64,000 nt of DNA from JBNJGT01 sp051819765 (GCA_051819765.1 JBNJGT010000001.1:45577-109576), one strand, 5' to 3'. Counted from the stretch's first letter, positions 8,479-18,171 are shown. A program made the numbers and translations. Notes: generated by a model from the letters alone, not told the origin.

Positions 8479-9414
8479 TTACGCTTCCTTGAAGCCGTGC
8501 TCCTCGACGCGGAAGGTGCACTCGCCGTCGGCAAGGTTTGGGGCGTCGATAAGCTTTGCGACCCGGGAGCCTTTCTTCCCTTTCCGCAGGTAAATCCGGA
8601 AGGTTGAGGCGTGGGCTACCACGTGGCCACCGATCGCCTGGGTGGGGTCGCCAAAGAACATGTCAGGCTTTGCCATGACCTGGTTGGTGACATAGACGCA
8701 GGCATTGTAGGTGTCAGCGATCTTCAAGAGCTGGTGCATGTGACGGTTCAGCTTCTGCTGACGCTCTGCAAGGGTGCCTCGTCCCACGAATTCTGCCCGA
8801 AAGTGTGCGGTCAAGGAGTCCACGATGAGGGCCTTCACTTTGAGGTTTTCCTTGGTTATGAGGTCCTCAGCCTTCTCTGCCAGGAGGATCTGGTGGTCTG
8901 AGTTATAGGCGCGGGCCACCTTGATGTTTTTGAGGACCCGCTCGGGCTCCAGGCCTGCTCCTTCAGCCAGCTGGATGATCCGTTCAGGACGGAAGGTGTT
9001 CTCGGTATCGATGTAGACTGCTACACATTCTGGGTCATCCACCTGGCAGCGTACTGCCAGCATGTGGCCGATCTGGGTCTTTCCTGAACCGAACTCACCG
9101 AAGCACTCGGTGATCGCGCCGGTCTCAAGGCCTCCGCCGAGGAGCTCGTTGAGTGCCTCTGAACCGGTTGAGATCTTCTTGATGGTTGCTCGGCGGTTCA
9201 GGATATCCTCTCCTGACTCAAAACCCATGTCAAGGCTGTTTCGCGCGGCATTGATCATCTTCCTGGAGGCGGATTCGGTGATGCCTGCCGCATCCATCAT
9301 CTCTCCGGGGCTTGAGACCGCAATGCTCATGAGGTTCTGGTATCCAGCCTCACGCAGCTTGTCTGCTGTTGCAGCTCCAACTCCTGGTAGGTCTTCGATT
9401 GACATTTCACTCAT
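8479..9414 (-). CDS. radA: DNA repair and recombination protein RadA
   Basis: RadA is the archaeal RecA/Rad51 recombinase that forms filaments on single-stranded DNA and catalyses strand exchange. The N-terminal helix-hairpin-helix domain (IEDLPGVGAATADKLREAG) is followed by the Walker A motif GEFGSGKT, Walker B ALIVDSLTAHF, and the DNA-binding loop region before AIGGHVVAHAST. About 311 residues is normal. ATG at 9414 is preferred, 6 nt after CAGGTGA; ATG at 9417 and GTG at 9423 are closer to or inside the Shine-Dalgarno. The upstream small gene ends at 9420, so the two form a tight operon. Confidence 0.96.
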   Translation of the reverse strand: MSEMSIEDLPGVGAATADKLREAGYQNLMSIAVSSPGEMMDAAGITESASRKMINAARNSLDMGFESGEDILNRRATIKKISTGSEALNELLGGGLETGAITECFGEFGSGKTQIGHMLAVRCQVDDPECVAVYIDTENTFRPERIIQLAEGAGLEPERVLKNIKVARAYNSDHQILLAEKAEDLITKENLKVKALIVDSLTAHFRAEFVGRGTLAERQQKLNRHMHQLLKIADTYNACVYVTNQVMAKPDMFFGDPTQAIGGHVVAHASTFRIYLRKGKKGSRVAKLIDAPNLADGECTFRVEEHGFKEA

Positions 9415-9419
9415 CATAA

Positions 9420-9692
9420 TCACCTGATATTTACTTCCTCAATAGATTCGGTGTCCTTAAGAATAAGGTACTCATACGCCTTCTGAAGTGCGAGAATCGC
9501 TTTGGGGATGTCGTTCACCCGCAAAGAATTTGCGTTCTGCCAGTTGCCATCCTTATCCTGATATCGTCGTTGGAGGTTGATGGTACTGAAGGAGACGTTT
9601 TCGCCCTTCTTATTGGTGGTATCGTTTTTCCAAATGCTTGCGGACACTGCGCCCGCATCGAATTTCTTTTCCGGTCTTTTTCCATCTGTCAC
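9420..9692 (-). CDS. Small conserved protein upstream of radA, possible nucleic-acid binder
   Basis: A 90-residue soluble protein beginning MTDGKRPEKKFDAG. It has the pattern K-F-x-A-G-x-V-x-A-x-[VI]-W followed by a Q-R-R-Y-x-D-K-D-G-x-W segment and a C-terminal helix. Small beta-rich proteins of this kind with a basic Y-x-D-x-x-G-x-W strand resemble single-strand DNA binders such as the PC4 group, but I cannot assign it firmly. Start GTG at 9692 follows GAGGTGA by 6 nt. Its stop overlaps the radA Shine-Dalgarno, so co-expression with RadA is likely and fits a DNA-related role. Confidence 0.65.
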   Translation of the reverse strand: MTDGKRPEKKFDAGAVSASIWKNDTTNKKGENVSFSTINLQRRYQDKDGNWQNANSLRVNDIPKAILALQKAYEYLILKDTESIEEVNIR

Positions 9693-9785
9693 ACATTTCA
9701 CCTCTTGCTTGTCGCATCTTGTTTCACTTCCGCTTGGAAGGAGGTATATGGTGAGATGTGCTTGTCTTTTATATAGCTTACCTGC

Positions 9786-10220
9786 CTATGTCCAGTGCTT
9801 GAGGAGGAATCCTGTGGTGAGGGCTGCGAGGAGCAGGTATTCCATGATGGAGCCGTTTCTGATGAATCCTTTGAGCTTGTATCTGAAGGGCCAGAACAGA
9901 GTGGTGCCTTTTGGATTGAGGCTGTCCAGGATGAGGTGGCTTGCATATCCTACTATGAAGGGGAGTGTGAATGCTGGTGCGTAGAGGAAGATGACGGCTG
10001 CACAGATTCCCATGACGAGGATTGAATGGATTGGGCCACGATGGGTAAGCCCGATTCTCAGAAGCCAGGAGAGGGGTTTGAAGCGTTTTCCCAGCCAGGA
10101 TTCAGCGGTGTCGATGTCTGGGAGGAGTGATGCGAGGATGGCAACAACTCCCTGGAGAAGGGTAAAATTGAATAGGAAGGAAAGAATGAGTGCGGTTATC
10201 GCGTGGGTCTCATATCTCAT
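9786..10220 (-). CDS. YdjM-like membrane-bound metal-dependent hydrolase
   Basis: A 144-residue membrane protein of the YdjM/DUF457 type. It has the motifs LLPDIDT (about residue 33), THRGPIHS (about 59) and SHLILDSLNPKG near the end, with Asp and His residues expected to bind metal, and about four membrane helices. E. coli YdjM is a LexA-regulated inner-membrane protein of unknown substrate. Here its ATG overlaps the rpa stop (ATGA), placing it in an operon with a DNA-damage-related protein. Confidence 0.85.
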   Translation of the reverse strand: MRYETHAITALILSFLFNFTLLQGVVAILASLLPDIDTAESWLGKRFKPLSWLLRIGLTHRGPIHSILVMGICAAVIFLYAPAFTLPFIVGYASHLILDSLNPKGTTLFWPFRYKLKGFIRNGSIMEYLLLAALTTGFLLKHWT

Positions 10221-11194
10221 GCTTGTTTGAGTTCCTCATCAGGGTCAGGATTGCGATTCACGGTGAATGCCACAAATTCCAGGCGATCGAACATCTGGTT
10301 TTGCTGGGTCTTGCCCTGGACCTTGATGAGTTCTCCCAGGAGGTCGTTCTTGATCTGGGTGAACTTTTCGGGATCTGTCCTGAACTGCTGCATCTCATCC
10401 TCGGTCTTGTCAAGAAGGGCTGCGGCGGTGTTCCTGAAACAGACTGTCCGGATCGTCTCTGTTCCATCGTCGAGGACAAAGTTGAGCAGGTAGGCATAGG
10501 CAGGATCGATTGAGCCATGTTGGGGGCAGTTGAATTGTCCGTCCTGGGGTTTGGTGCGTTTTCCGCATTCCGGGCAGACCTCATAGAACTTGGGGTCAAA
10601 GAGCTGGACGATGTGGCCAAGGAGCTCTACACCATCCTCATTGTCCTGCAGTTCATTGATGTGCTTTCGTTTTCTTGAGGAAGTCTTGACCTCGATCTCT
10701 TCGCCTTCGGGATTGATCTCGATTGTGGAGGAGTCGTTGAGGTGGATCTCCTTGAAATCAGGATTGCGCTGGTTCTGCTTGGCAAACCCGTTGGTGACTT
10801 TGAGGATATTGTCCTGTTCCAGCTTTTTGAGGGTATCGGCCTTGTCATTCCACATGACGATGCGGATTGTGCCGGTCTCATCAGCGATCATGCAGGATCC
10901 AACTTTTCCAGAGCGTTGCTCGTTCTTGAATTCCCGGATGTCATAGACTGCGGTGACCTTCCCTGTCACCTCTACGTTCCTGTTGCCGGCAGCGATATCT
11001 TGTATCTTCTGTTTGCCGCTTTCCTCAATAAGTTTGACACCGAGCTCGTTTGCGATGATGTGTGCCGCTCCTTCTTTAGAGATGAGGCCTGTGAGTTGCG
11101 TGAGTTTTTCCTGGATCTTTCCTTCTATCTCTGATTGGCTTTTGCCAGACTGTTCTGATATCATTGTGACTGCTTTGTCATACGAAATGTTCAT
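10217..11194 (-). CDS. rpa: Replication protein A (RPA), OB folds with zinc finger
   Basis: This 325-residue protein fits euryarchaeal-type RPA, the single-stranded DNA-binding protein of replication and repair. An N-terminal helical region (1-70) is followed by an OB fold (about 75-165). A second OB-like region carries the zinc finger CPECG...CPQHG (about residues 215-235). ATG at 11194 is preferred, 4 nt after AGGTGA at 11204-11199; ATG 11197 is also possible. The TTATAAAC promoter is near 11235-11228. It leads an operon with the YdjM-like gene. Confidence 0.92.
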   Translation of the reverse strand: MNISYDKAVTMISEQSGKSQSEIEGKIQEKLTQLTGLISKEGAAHIIANELGVKLIEESGKQKIQDIAAGNRNVEVTGKVTAVYDIREFKNEQRSGKVGSCMIADETGTIRIVMWNDKADTLKKLEQDNILKVTNGFAKQNQRNPDFKEIHLNDSSTIEINPEGEEIEVKTSSRKRKHINELQDNEDGVELLGHIVQLFDPKFYEVCPECGKRTKPQDGQFNCPQHGSIDPAYAYLLNFVLDDGTETIRTVCFRNTAAALLDKTEDEMQQFRTDPEKFTQIKNDLLGELIKVQGKTQQNQMFDRLEFVAFTVNRNPDPDEELKQA

Positions 11195-11433
11195 CATATC
11201 ACCTATCAAATCGGTATCTGAAGGAGTTTATAAGTTTTTATGTCTTTTGGAGTCTTTCGAAAAAGTAACTTGCATCATTGTTGCGAAGGTATCCTTATAG
11301 AAGGTGAAAGGTGTTGTGCATAACGTTCGGAGCGCGACATCACTCCAGAATCCCTTGCAGGGGGTCACTTTAAAAAAGAAACCGAAGTCGATCTTAACGG
11401 AATCATTCGAGAACTCTGCTTTTGGCCAAAACC

Positions 11434-11441
11434 TTTATATA
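11434..11441 (+). promoter_or_regulatory. TATA box of the PEP synthase gene
   Basis: CCAAAACC (BRE-like) is followed by TTTATATA. Transcription would start near 11463-11465, leaving a short leader with GAGGTG at 11468-11473 before the ATG at 11479. This places the start at 11479 and not at the in-frame ATG at 11422, which would lie upstream of the promoter. Confidence 0.6.
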
Positions 11442-11478
11442 TGACACTGTCTGGTTTTTTATAAAAGAGGTGTCGATT

Positions 11479-13890
11479 ATGCAGAAGGAAAGTAAGTTCA
11501 TTCTATGGTTTAATGAAATAGGTATTTCTGATGTTCATCTGGTAGGTGGGAAAAACGCCTCATTGGGAGAGATGCATCGTACATTGACAAAAAAGGGTGT
11601 TGCTGTACCCAATGGGTTTGCAATCACTGCGTATGCCTATCGGTATTTCGTCGAGAGTGCGGGTCTGACCCAAAAGATTCGCAAAATCCTTAAGGGCCTT
11701 GATACCGGTAACATGAAGAACCTGAGCAGTAAGGGCCATCAGGTCAGGGAGCTTATCCGTAACACGCCGTTTCCAAAAGAGCTTGAGCACGAAATCCTGC
11801 AGGCCTATGACAAGATGTGTGGCCAGTACCGGGAGAAGGACACTGATGTTGCTGTCCGAAGCAGTGCCACTGCTGAAGACCTGCCTGATGCAAGCTTTGC
11901 CGGACAACAGGAGACATATCTGAATATCAAGGGAAAGCATACGCTGCTTGAATCCTGTAAGAAGTGCTTTGCTTCCCTTTTCACCAACCGGGCAATCTCG
12001 TATCGGAATGACAAGCAGTTTGACCACTTCAACGTGTATCTGTCCATCGCTGTACAGAAGATGGTAAGAAGCGATCTGGCGTGTTCAGGGGTCATGTTCT
12101 CTATTGATACTGAAAGCGGGTTCGAAAACTCTGTCTTTATAACCGGTGCATATGGACTGGGTGAGAACGTGGTCCAGGGTGCAGTCAATCCGGATGAGTA
12201 CTATGTGTTCAAGCCTACGCTCAGGCAGGGACATAATGCGATAATCTCAAAGAATGTGGGCCGGAAAAAGATCAAGATGGTCTATAGTCATGGCGGCAAT
12301 ACCTATACAAAGAATGTGAATGTGCCTGAAGAAGACCGAAAGGCGTTCGTATTGACTGATAAGGAAGTCCTCAAACTTGCTCGGTGGGCTGTGGAGATCG
12401 AGGAGCATTATTCCAAGAAGCGTGGTAAGTTCACACCGATGGACATGGAGTGGGCAAAGGATGGCAAGAGCGGGAAGCTCTTTGTTGTGCAGGCACGCCC
12501 TGAAACTGTCCAGAGCCAGGTTGACCGGACAAAATACGAAGAGTATGTGATGAAAGGTACGGGAAAGGTCATCAGTAAAGGGAAAAGCGTCGGCAATCGC
12601 ATCGGTTCGGGTGTGACAAATGTCATCAAGGATGTCAAAGACATCGGTAAGTTCAAGAAAGGGGAAGTGCTTGTTACAGACATGACCGATCCTGATTGGG
12701 AACCGATCATGAAGATTGCAAGCGCGATTGTCACCAATCGTGGCGGGCGGACTTGTCATGCGGCAATCATCTCCCGGGAACTGGGTATCCCTTGTGTTGT
12801 GGGGACGCTTGATGCGACGGAGAAGGTCAGAAACAAGCAGAAGGTCACAGTCTCCTGTGCAGAAGGGAATGATGGCTATGTGTATGATGGTATCCTCAAG
12901 TATGAGGTCAATACTGTGGACCTGAAGAAGATGCCGCATACGAAGACAAAGATCATGATGAATGTTGGAAGCCCTGAACAGGCATTCAACCTGAGCTTTG
13001 TTCCCAACAGTGGTGTTGGTCTTGCGCGTGAGGAGTTCATCATCAATTCCTATGTCAAGATTCATCCTAACGCGTTGATCGACTACAACAAGTTGACTGA
13101 CAAGAAACTCAAAAAACGCATTGATGAGTTGACGTACGGGTATAAGGACAAGAAGGAGTTTTATGTAGAGAAGCTTGCTTTTGGTATCGGAAGCATCGCT
13201 GCCGGGTTCTATCCCCATGATGTCATTGTGCGCTTGTCTGATTTCAAGACCAACGAGTATGCGAATCTGATTGGTGGCAAGCACTATGAGCCGGTGGAGG
13301 ATAACCCCATGATAGGATGGCGTGGCGCATCCCGATACTATAACCCTAACTTCAGGAAAGCCTTCGGCCTTGAATGCCAGGCACTCAAACGAGTGCGGGA
13401 TGAGATGGGTCTTACCAATGTGAAGGTCATGGTTCCGTTCTGCCGGACTGTGGACGAGGGAAAGAAGGTCATAAAGGAGATGGAGAAGCATGGTCTCAAG
13501 CAGGGAAAGAATAAGCTTGAGGTTTATGTGATGTGTGAGATTCCAGCGAATGTCATCCTGGTTGATGAGTTCTCCAAGATCTTTGATGGCTTCTCAATCG
13601 GAACCAATGATCTGACGCAGCTTGTGCTGGGCCTTGATCGGGATTCAGAGATTGTTGCTGATATCTATGATGAACGAAACGAGGCAGTGAAGAACTTCGT
13701 GAGCCAGGTTATTGCGGGGGCTAAGCGGAACAAGCGAAAGATCGGTATCTGCGGGCAGGCACCAAGCGATTACCCTGAATTTGCTGAGTTTCTGGTAAAG
13801 TGTGGTATAGATTCTATCTCACTGAATCCGGATACGGTTGTCCCGACCACTTTGCGCATCGCTGCGATGGAAAAGAAAGTCCGAAAATGA
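11479..13890 (+). CDS. ppsA: Phosphoenolpyruvate synthase
   Basis: The 803-residue enzyme converts pyruvate, ATP and water to PEP, AMP and phosphate, the entry to gluconeogenesis. The N-terminal ATP-grasp nucleotide-binding domain begins with VGGKNASLGEM and has VRSSATAEDLPDASFAGQ. The swivelling domain holds GGRTCHAAI with the phospho-accepting His (about residue 426). The C-terminal PEP-binding barrel carries GTNDLTQLVLG and GICGQAPSD, with its catalytic Cys. Length is normal. It is a single-gene unit with a strong promoter, and PEP from it could supply the DAHP synthase at 31979. Confidence 0.96.
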   Translation: MQKESKFILWFNEIGISDVHLVGGKNASLGEMHRTLTKKGVAVPNGFAITAYAYRYFVESAGLTQKIRKILKGLDTGNMKNLSSKGHQVRELIRNTPFPKELEHEILQAYDKMCGQYREKDTDVAVRSSATAEDLPDASFAGQQETYLNIKGKHTLLESCKKCFASLFTNRAISYRNDKQFDHFNVYLSIAVQKMVRSDLACSGVMFSIDTESGFENSVFITGAYGLGENVVQGAVNPDEYYVFKPTLRQGHNAIISKNVGRKKIKMVYSHGGNTYTKNVNVPEEDRKAFVLTDKEVLKLARWAVEIEEHYSKKRGKFTPMDMEWAKDGKSGKLFVVQARPETVQSQVDRTKYEEYVMKGTGKVISKGKSVGNRIGSGVTNVIKDVKDIGKFKKGEVLVTDMTDPDWEPIMKIASAIVTNRGGRTCHAAIISRELGIPCVVGTLDATEKVRNKQKVTVSCAEGNDGYVYDGILKYEVNTVDLKKMPHTKTKIMMNVGSPEQAFNLSFVPNSGVGLAREEFIINSYVKIHPNALIDYNKLTDKKLKKRIDELTYGYKDKKEFYVEKLAFGIGSIAAGFYPHDVIVRLSDFKTNEYANLIGGKHYEPVEDNPMIGWRGASRYYNPNFRKAFGLECQALKRVRDEMGLTNVKVMVPFCRTVDEGKKVIKEMEKHGLKQGKNKLEVYVMCEIPANVILVDEFSKIFDGFSIGTNDLTQLVLGLDRDSEIVADIYDERNEAVKNFVSQVIAGAKRNKRKIGICGQAPSDYPEFAEFLVKCGIDSISLNPDTVVPTTLRIAAMEKKVRK

Positions 13891-14600
13891 TTTTTTAGTT
13901 CTTTTATCTCTTTTTCTTGAATGTTCTTTGGGTACGTATCCTGAGTTAGATAGGGATCGGATTGCAGATGAGATATTGTTTGATCTTGACGATCAATTCA
14001 GGCTTGGCGTATCACTGGAATTTATATCAATTACGCGATGCAAATTGGGATTCTCTCGGTGATGAATATGAAGCACTGTATTCCAAAAATTTCACCTTAG
14101 TGGACGCTTGTGGTGATCCTATGTACTGGAAGCAAAGCATTACCCAGGGTTTTAATCCGTCTCATGGCCCCATCTTTCTTCAGGAACCTTAGATAAAACG
14201 ATAGTCTTGGTTGAAGACGGGTATGAGCATAATGCAACGTTTTTTGTTTCTGTGTCCATTGGATATAAGAGCATTTCTCACTCTCGAAAAATGTAAGGAA
14301 CGCTATGGAAGTCTTATTATTGGCTGCTACGGATCAATGCGAGGTCCGTATATGTGATAGCATACAGAATGAGTCTTTTCGGATGCATCTATGATGTTAT
14401 CAAAAAGAAGCCTGGACGATTCGCAGCAGATGATTGTGAATCCATCCGTGATGAGCGTATTCACAAGCATTATATTGGTTAATCTTGCAAAAATTACCTC
14501 ACGTGATTTCTATAACAGCATTTCCGGATCTTTCCCGGTGGCTTCCCAGTCGAAAGTTGGGCATCTCTCCTGGGCTACTATTGATGCGGTCCATTGATGG
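13891..14600 (+). pseudogene. Degenerate coding region, no intact gene
   Basis: This gap before the pilin-like gene holds no intact gene, but pieces of protein-like sequence appear in different frames. One run (13962-14192) contains LRDANWDSLGDEYEALYSKN and FNPSHGP. A later one (around 14349-14480) includes YRMSLFGCIYDVIKKKPGRF and ends HKHYIG before a stop. Frames break at several points and no plausible start or promoter precedes them. I read it as the remains of one or more genes; the original family is not recognised. The alternative is random AT-balanced spacer. Confidence 0.35.
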
Positions 14601-14637
14601 AAACTCTTTTATACCAGTAGACCTGTTGAATGCAAAT

Positions 14638-15840
14638 ATGAAAGGGCAGATTGCTGTTTTTTTGATTCTTGGTCTGATAATTATCGCCTCTTTCATACTC
14701 GTTTATGCCTTAAATAAAACAAGCATGTTAGAGGAAAACGTGCATGCCATCCGGACCACCCCTGAGATGAATGTTATGCAGATACGTGCAAATATCTCCA
14801 GCTGTCTCCAGCAGCAATTCGATACTGTCCTTGAAACCGCTCTGCATCAAGGTGGTGTCTATTATACAGATGTGGATTCAAAGGAGTATGCTGTGCAGTC
14901 ACAAGGGGATCATGTGGTCCCATTCTTCTATCAGTATGGGAGGCGGGATATCCCTACCACACAGCAGATCATCAATAATCTCTCTGCTGCTCTTGTGATT
15001 GAGAGCAGGCACTGTTCTAATGTCTCTGATGTTGCTGTATTTCCTTCAGTCGGTGAGCGTGTGAGTGCACGAATCAATTTCCCGGTTCAGGTCTCAACAG
15101 AAAATAAGATTGTCACTCTCGAGGATTTTCATGTGCAGTCGCATCTTAACGTATCCAACTTCATCAATATCAGCCACCAAGTGGACCAATTCCAAAAAAG
15201 AGGATTTTGCGTCAGTTGTCTCAATGAGCTCCCAGAGGTGAGTTACAGGGAATGGGTCTATGAGGACCGGGTGGATCGGCTTTATAGCGTCAATGATACG
15301 TTCTATTTTGCGCATCGTATCAATCGCTCCCTTGGTGTTGCCCAGAGTGCGGTGTTGTTGGAAGATGTCCCTGATCAGTATGCAACCGCCAATTATCCTT
15401 TTGTGTATAATCTGACATTAAGCGGTCGGGGGGTTGAGATGCGGGACAATACAGACTTGTTTGAAGTCGAAGAAGGTAAGATCAATTTTACTCCCGGTCT
15501 CGAGGATGTGGGGAGACACCTTATCGCCATCACTGCGGAGAACTCTCAAGGTTCCAAGACTGTATTTTTCAATCTTACAGTCGATACTCTGGTATGCGTG
15601 CCAACTATCCACTATATCGGAGGACATAGTGTTGGTGTGGGTGAGCCATTCATCTATAATGTCACGGCAACATGTGATGAACCTGTCTTCTTTTTTGATG
15701 ATACTGAGTTATTCAATATCTCAGATGATGGAATGATCAATTTCACACCAGAGGTCAAAGGGGAGTATGTGTTTAACATATCTGTCTTAAGTAATAGCGG
15801 TGGTACTGATAGCCAGGATATGCAGTTGAGGGTAGAATGA
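14638..15840 (+). CDS. Pilin-like membrane-anchored protein with two Ig/cadherin-like domains
   Basis: The 400-residue product begins MKGQIAVFLILGLIIIASF, the KGQ-plus-hydrophobic-helix start typical of short archaeal pilin-like or single-anchor surface proteins. A mixed region with several cysteines follows. Two repeats near residues 250-325 and 325-400 contain the G-x-I-N-F-T-P motif also seen in the giant surface protein at 19954, indicating Ig/cadherin-like folds. TTTTATAC at 14607-14614 is about 28 nt before ATG 14638, giving a leaderless start; a longer frame from 14485 would cross the promoter. The stop overlaps the next gene as ATGA. Confidence 0.8.
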   Translation: MKGQIAVFLILGLIIIASFILVYALNKTSMLEENVHAIRTTPEMNVMQIRANISSCLQQQFDTVLETALHQGGVYYTDVDSKEYAVQSQGDHVVPFFYQYGRRDIPTTQQIINNLSAALVIESRHCSNVSDVAVFPSVGERVSARINFPVQVSTENKIVTLEDFHVQSHLNVSNFINISHQVDQFQKRGFCVSCLNELPEVSYREWVYEDRVDRLYSVNDTFYFAHRINRSLGVAQSAVLLEDVPDQYATANYPFVYNLTLSGRGVEMRDNTDLFEVEEGKINFTPGLEDVGRHLIAITAENSQGSKTVFFNLTVDTLVCVPTIHYIGGHSVGVGEPFIYNVTATCDEPVFFFDDTELFNISDDGMINFTPEVKGEYVFNISVLSNSGGTDSQDMQLRVE

Positions 15841-18131
15841 GAGGCTTCATATTATTGTTAGGCATTTTAAGTGTGATCTTCAGTATCGGGATTGCTGAGG
15901 AGCAAGGGTTTGATACAGATGACCCTGCTACATATGCGCAAAATCCTGAAGAGGTCATTGAAAATTTTGATACGATTGTTGATTCGAAGCCTGATATGCT
16001 TATCCAAAAGATGGATGAGAATCCTGGACTGCGCAGCAGGATTCTTGAGGATAAAGAGACCCGTGATACTCTTTTCTTGAAGGACAATTCGCTTCTCAAT
16101 AGGGACGGGTATAGGACCGCTGCAAAAGACATGTTCAATGATAAGTTTACCGGGTGCACCTTTACTGAAATTGATGGAGATATCGAATCCTTCTCTGAGG
16201 ATCCTTTGGAGATAACGACTGCTAAAGGCTCATTGGCTTTGGGAGACCTTCAGGGTGGGGACTATGATGTCAGTATCGAGGAAGATGGTAGGATTAACCT
16301 CAATGGCCGTTCCTTTGAGGGTCAGATAACCGGTAATGGTGATACTCTTGCGGTCGATGGGAGCTATATGGTGGATGGGGAGTCATATAGCATTGCCGGG
16401 GACATCCGTGATGTTGGGGAGGGTCGCCTAGAAGGGACCTTCACGGAATTCAATGGGATTTCGGGTGAAGATCTGGATCTTACTTATCAGGATGGGATTG
16501 TTACACTTGGTGGTGGGAGAGTGGATTCTATCGATGAACCTGTACGCATCGCAGGGCGCTTTACGTGCGCCAAGGAAGATATCGGGAGTTTTATGTCTGA
16601 CGGGGCACAGATCACGGTCCTGGACAATGGAGATTTCGATCGGCGGTATACTCTGCCAAAGGATACCACTGTCAATCTTCTCATGGATACTCCGGTGGAC
16701 GAGGACTATCCTGAAGATGCCATCTCTTTATATGCTGACGGCTATGCGGCAGATTACGAGAGTGGCGGGGCAACGGGTGACCTTTATGATATGGATCTTC
16801 CTCCACGGGGATATCTTGATGTAGGTGATTCCGGGGTGGAACAGTTGCAGCGGCAGATAAATGCTGAGTTGCGAGATCAACCGGGGTTTGAACCGATCAG
16901 CGTTGATGGGATATATGGCCCTGAGACCAAAAATGCTGTAAGAGAACTACAAAGGAAATATGGGTTGACTCAAGACGGATTATTCGGTTCCAATACTAAG
17001 GATGCTCTTATGCAAACCACGAATATGTTTGAAGTGCAACGCTATGACCCTAATCTTGGTTCTCGTGGATTTCTATCACCTGGTAATAGAGGTGTTGAGG
17101 ATGTTCAGCGGATTCTTAATGAGGAATTAATGATGCATGAGGATTTCGAGCCACTGCAGGTGGATGGAGTCTATGGTCCGAAGACTGAGGCCGCTGTCAA
17201 GATGTTGCAGAGGCAGTATGGTCTCACTGTGGATGGCAAATTCGGAAGCCAAACTACGCAGGTACTTTCTGAGGCTTATCAGTTGACCGGTGAGGGGGGG
17301 TTTCGGGTGGTAGAGACTGAGTCTACCATGGAGTATTCTGAGGGAGCGTATCAGAATGGGGATCCTCTGCAAACCACTACCTACTTTAAGGGGGATTTTA
17401 ATTACGGACGCTTTATCGCAGGTAATGATGGTGGGTATCAACCCATAATATATACGCAAGATGGCAAGGTCATGAATGAACCTGGGTACAGTTATGTATT
17501 AGATGATTTTGAGTATTTTGATGGCAATACTTACCAGGAACTGGGTGATGTTGTTTCCCGCACTGACGGTTCAGAGGTCAATGGTCCCCCTCATGTCCAG
17601 AGTGGGGTTGATACTGAAGGCACTTCTGGCCTTACAACCAGAACAGTAGGATTGAATCCCCAGGAGATGGATCCTGAGATGAAGCAGTATGTGATGGAGA
17701 AGGCGCAGGGTGCAGGATTGGATCCAAAACGATTATTGCAGCAGATGAAACTTGAATCTCAGTTCGATCCATATGCTTTAAGTCCTGATAATTGCGTGGG
17801 TTATGGGCAGATCTCTGAAATTGCAGTTGATGATATAAATGCTAACTATGGAACGTCATATGGGTATGATGATAGATGGCACCCCAAAAAAAATGTGGAT
17901 ATGGCTGTGGCTTACCTAGGCCTTCTGGATAGACGTGTACGAAACAAGTACCCTAATGGAAAAACAACTCCTGATGGGAGGCATTATACACCTTTGGAAA
18001 TTCGTGATCTGTATTATGTTGCAGGATCAGGGAACACTGATAAATTTTTGAATGGCGAAAAATCAGGTGTCGGTGATGTCTCTGAAAGCTATTCTGAGAA
18101 TGTTGAAAGGCAGCCGGTGTCTCTTCCCTAA
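15837..18131 (+). CDS. Secreted peptidoglycan-binding, lytic-transglycosylase-like protein
   Basis: A 764-residue exported protein with a signal peptide (1-20, before EEQGFD). A long beta-rich region with repeated G-D-Y/S-x-x strands occupies about residues 110-270. Two PG_binding_1 modules follow (about 322-397 and 410-478), each with the DGIYGPET-type and LTxDGxFGS signatures. The C-terminus (about 615-745) is lysozyme-like: KLESQFDPYALS with Glu near residue 639 as the presumed acid, then VGYGQIS and a late AYYVAGSG-like segment (LYYVAGSGN). In bacteria this layout cleaves peptidoglycan. Archaea lack murein, so a bacterial target or cell-wall analogue is inferred. It is co-transcribed with the pilin-like gene. 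Confidence 0.85.
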   Translation: MRGFILLLGILSVIFSIGIAEEQGFDTDDPATYAQNPEEVIENFDTIVDSKPDMLIQKMDENPGLRSRILEDKETRDTLFLKDNSLLNRDGYRTAAKDMFNDKFTGCTFTEIDGDIESFSEDPLEITTAKGSLALGDLQGGDYDVSIEEDGRINLNGRSFEGQITGNGDTLAVDGSYMVDGESYSIAGDIRDVGEGRLEGTFTEFNGISGEDLDLTYQDGIVTLGGGRVDSIDEPVRIAGRFTCAKEDIGSFMSDGAQITVLDNGDFDRRYTLPKDTTVNLLMDTPVDEDYPEDAISLYADGYAADYESGGATGDLYDMDLPPRGYLDVGDSGVEQLQRQINAELRDQPGFEPISVDGIYGPETKNAVRELQRKYGLTQDGLFGSNTKDALMQTTNMFEVQRYDPNLGSRGFLSPGNRGVEDVQRILNEELMMHEDFEPLQVDGVYGPKTEAAVKMLQRQYGLTVDGKFGSQTTQVLSEAYQLTGEGGFRVVETESTMEYSEGAYQNGDPLQTTTYFKGDFNYGRFIAGNDGGYQPIIYTQDGKVMNEPGYSYVLDDFEYFDGNTYQELGDVVSRTDGSEVNGPPHVQSGVDTEGTSGLTTRTVGLNPQEMDPEMKQYVMEKAQGAGLDPKRLLQQMKLESQFDPYALSPDNCVGYGQISEIAVDDINANYGTSYGYDDRWHPKKNVDMAVAYLGLLDRRVRNKYPNGKTTPDGRHYTPLEIRDLYYVAGSGNTDKFLNGEKSGVGDVSESYSENVERQPVSLP

Positions 18132-18171
18132 TAGGATAATCCTTATAAAGTTGGGGTGATTTGTGTATTGT

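Noticed and set aside
11422..11478. Upstream start for PEP synthase
   Set aside because: It lies before the TATA box at 11434, so would not be transcribed; ATG 11479 has a Shine-Dalgarno and matches the family start.
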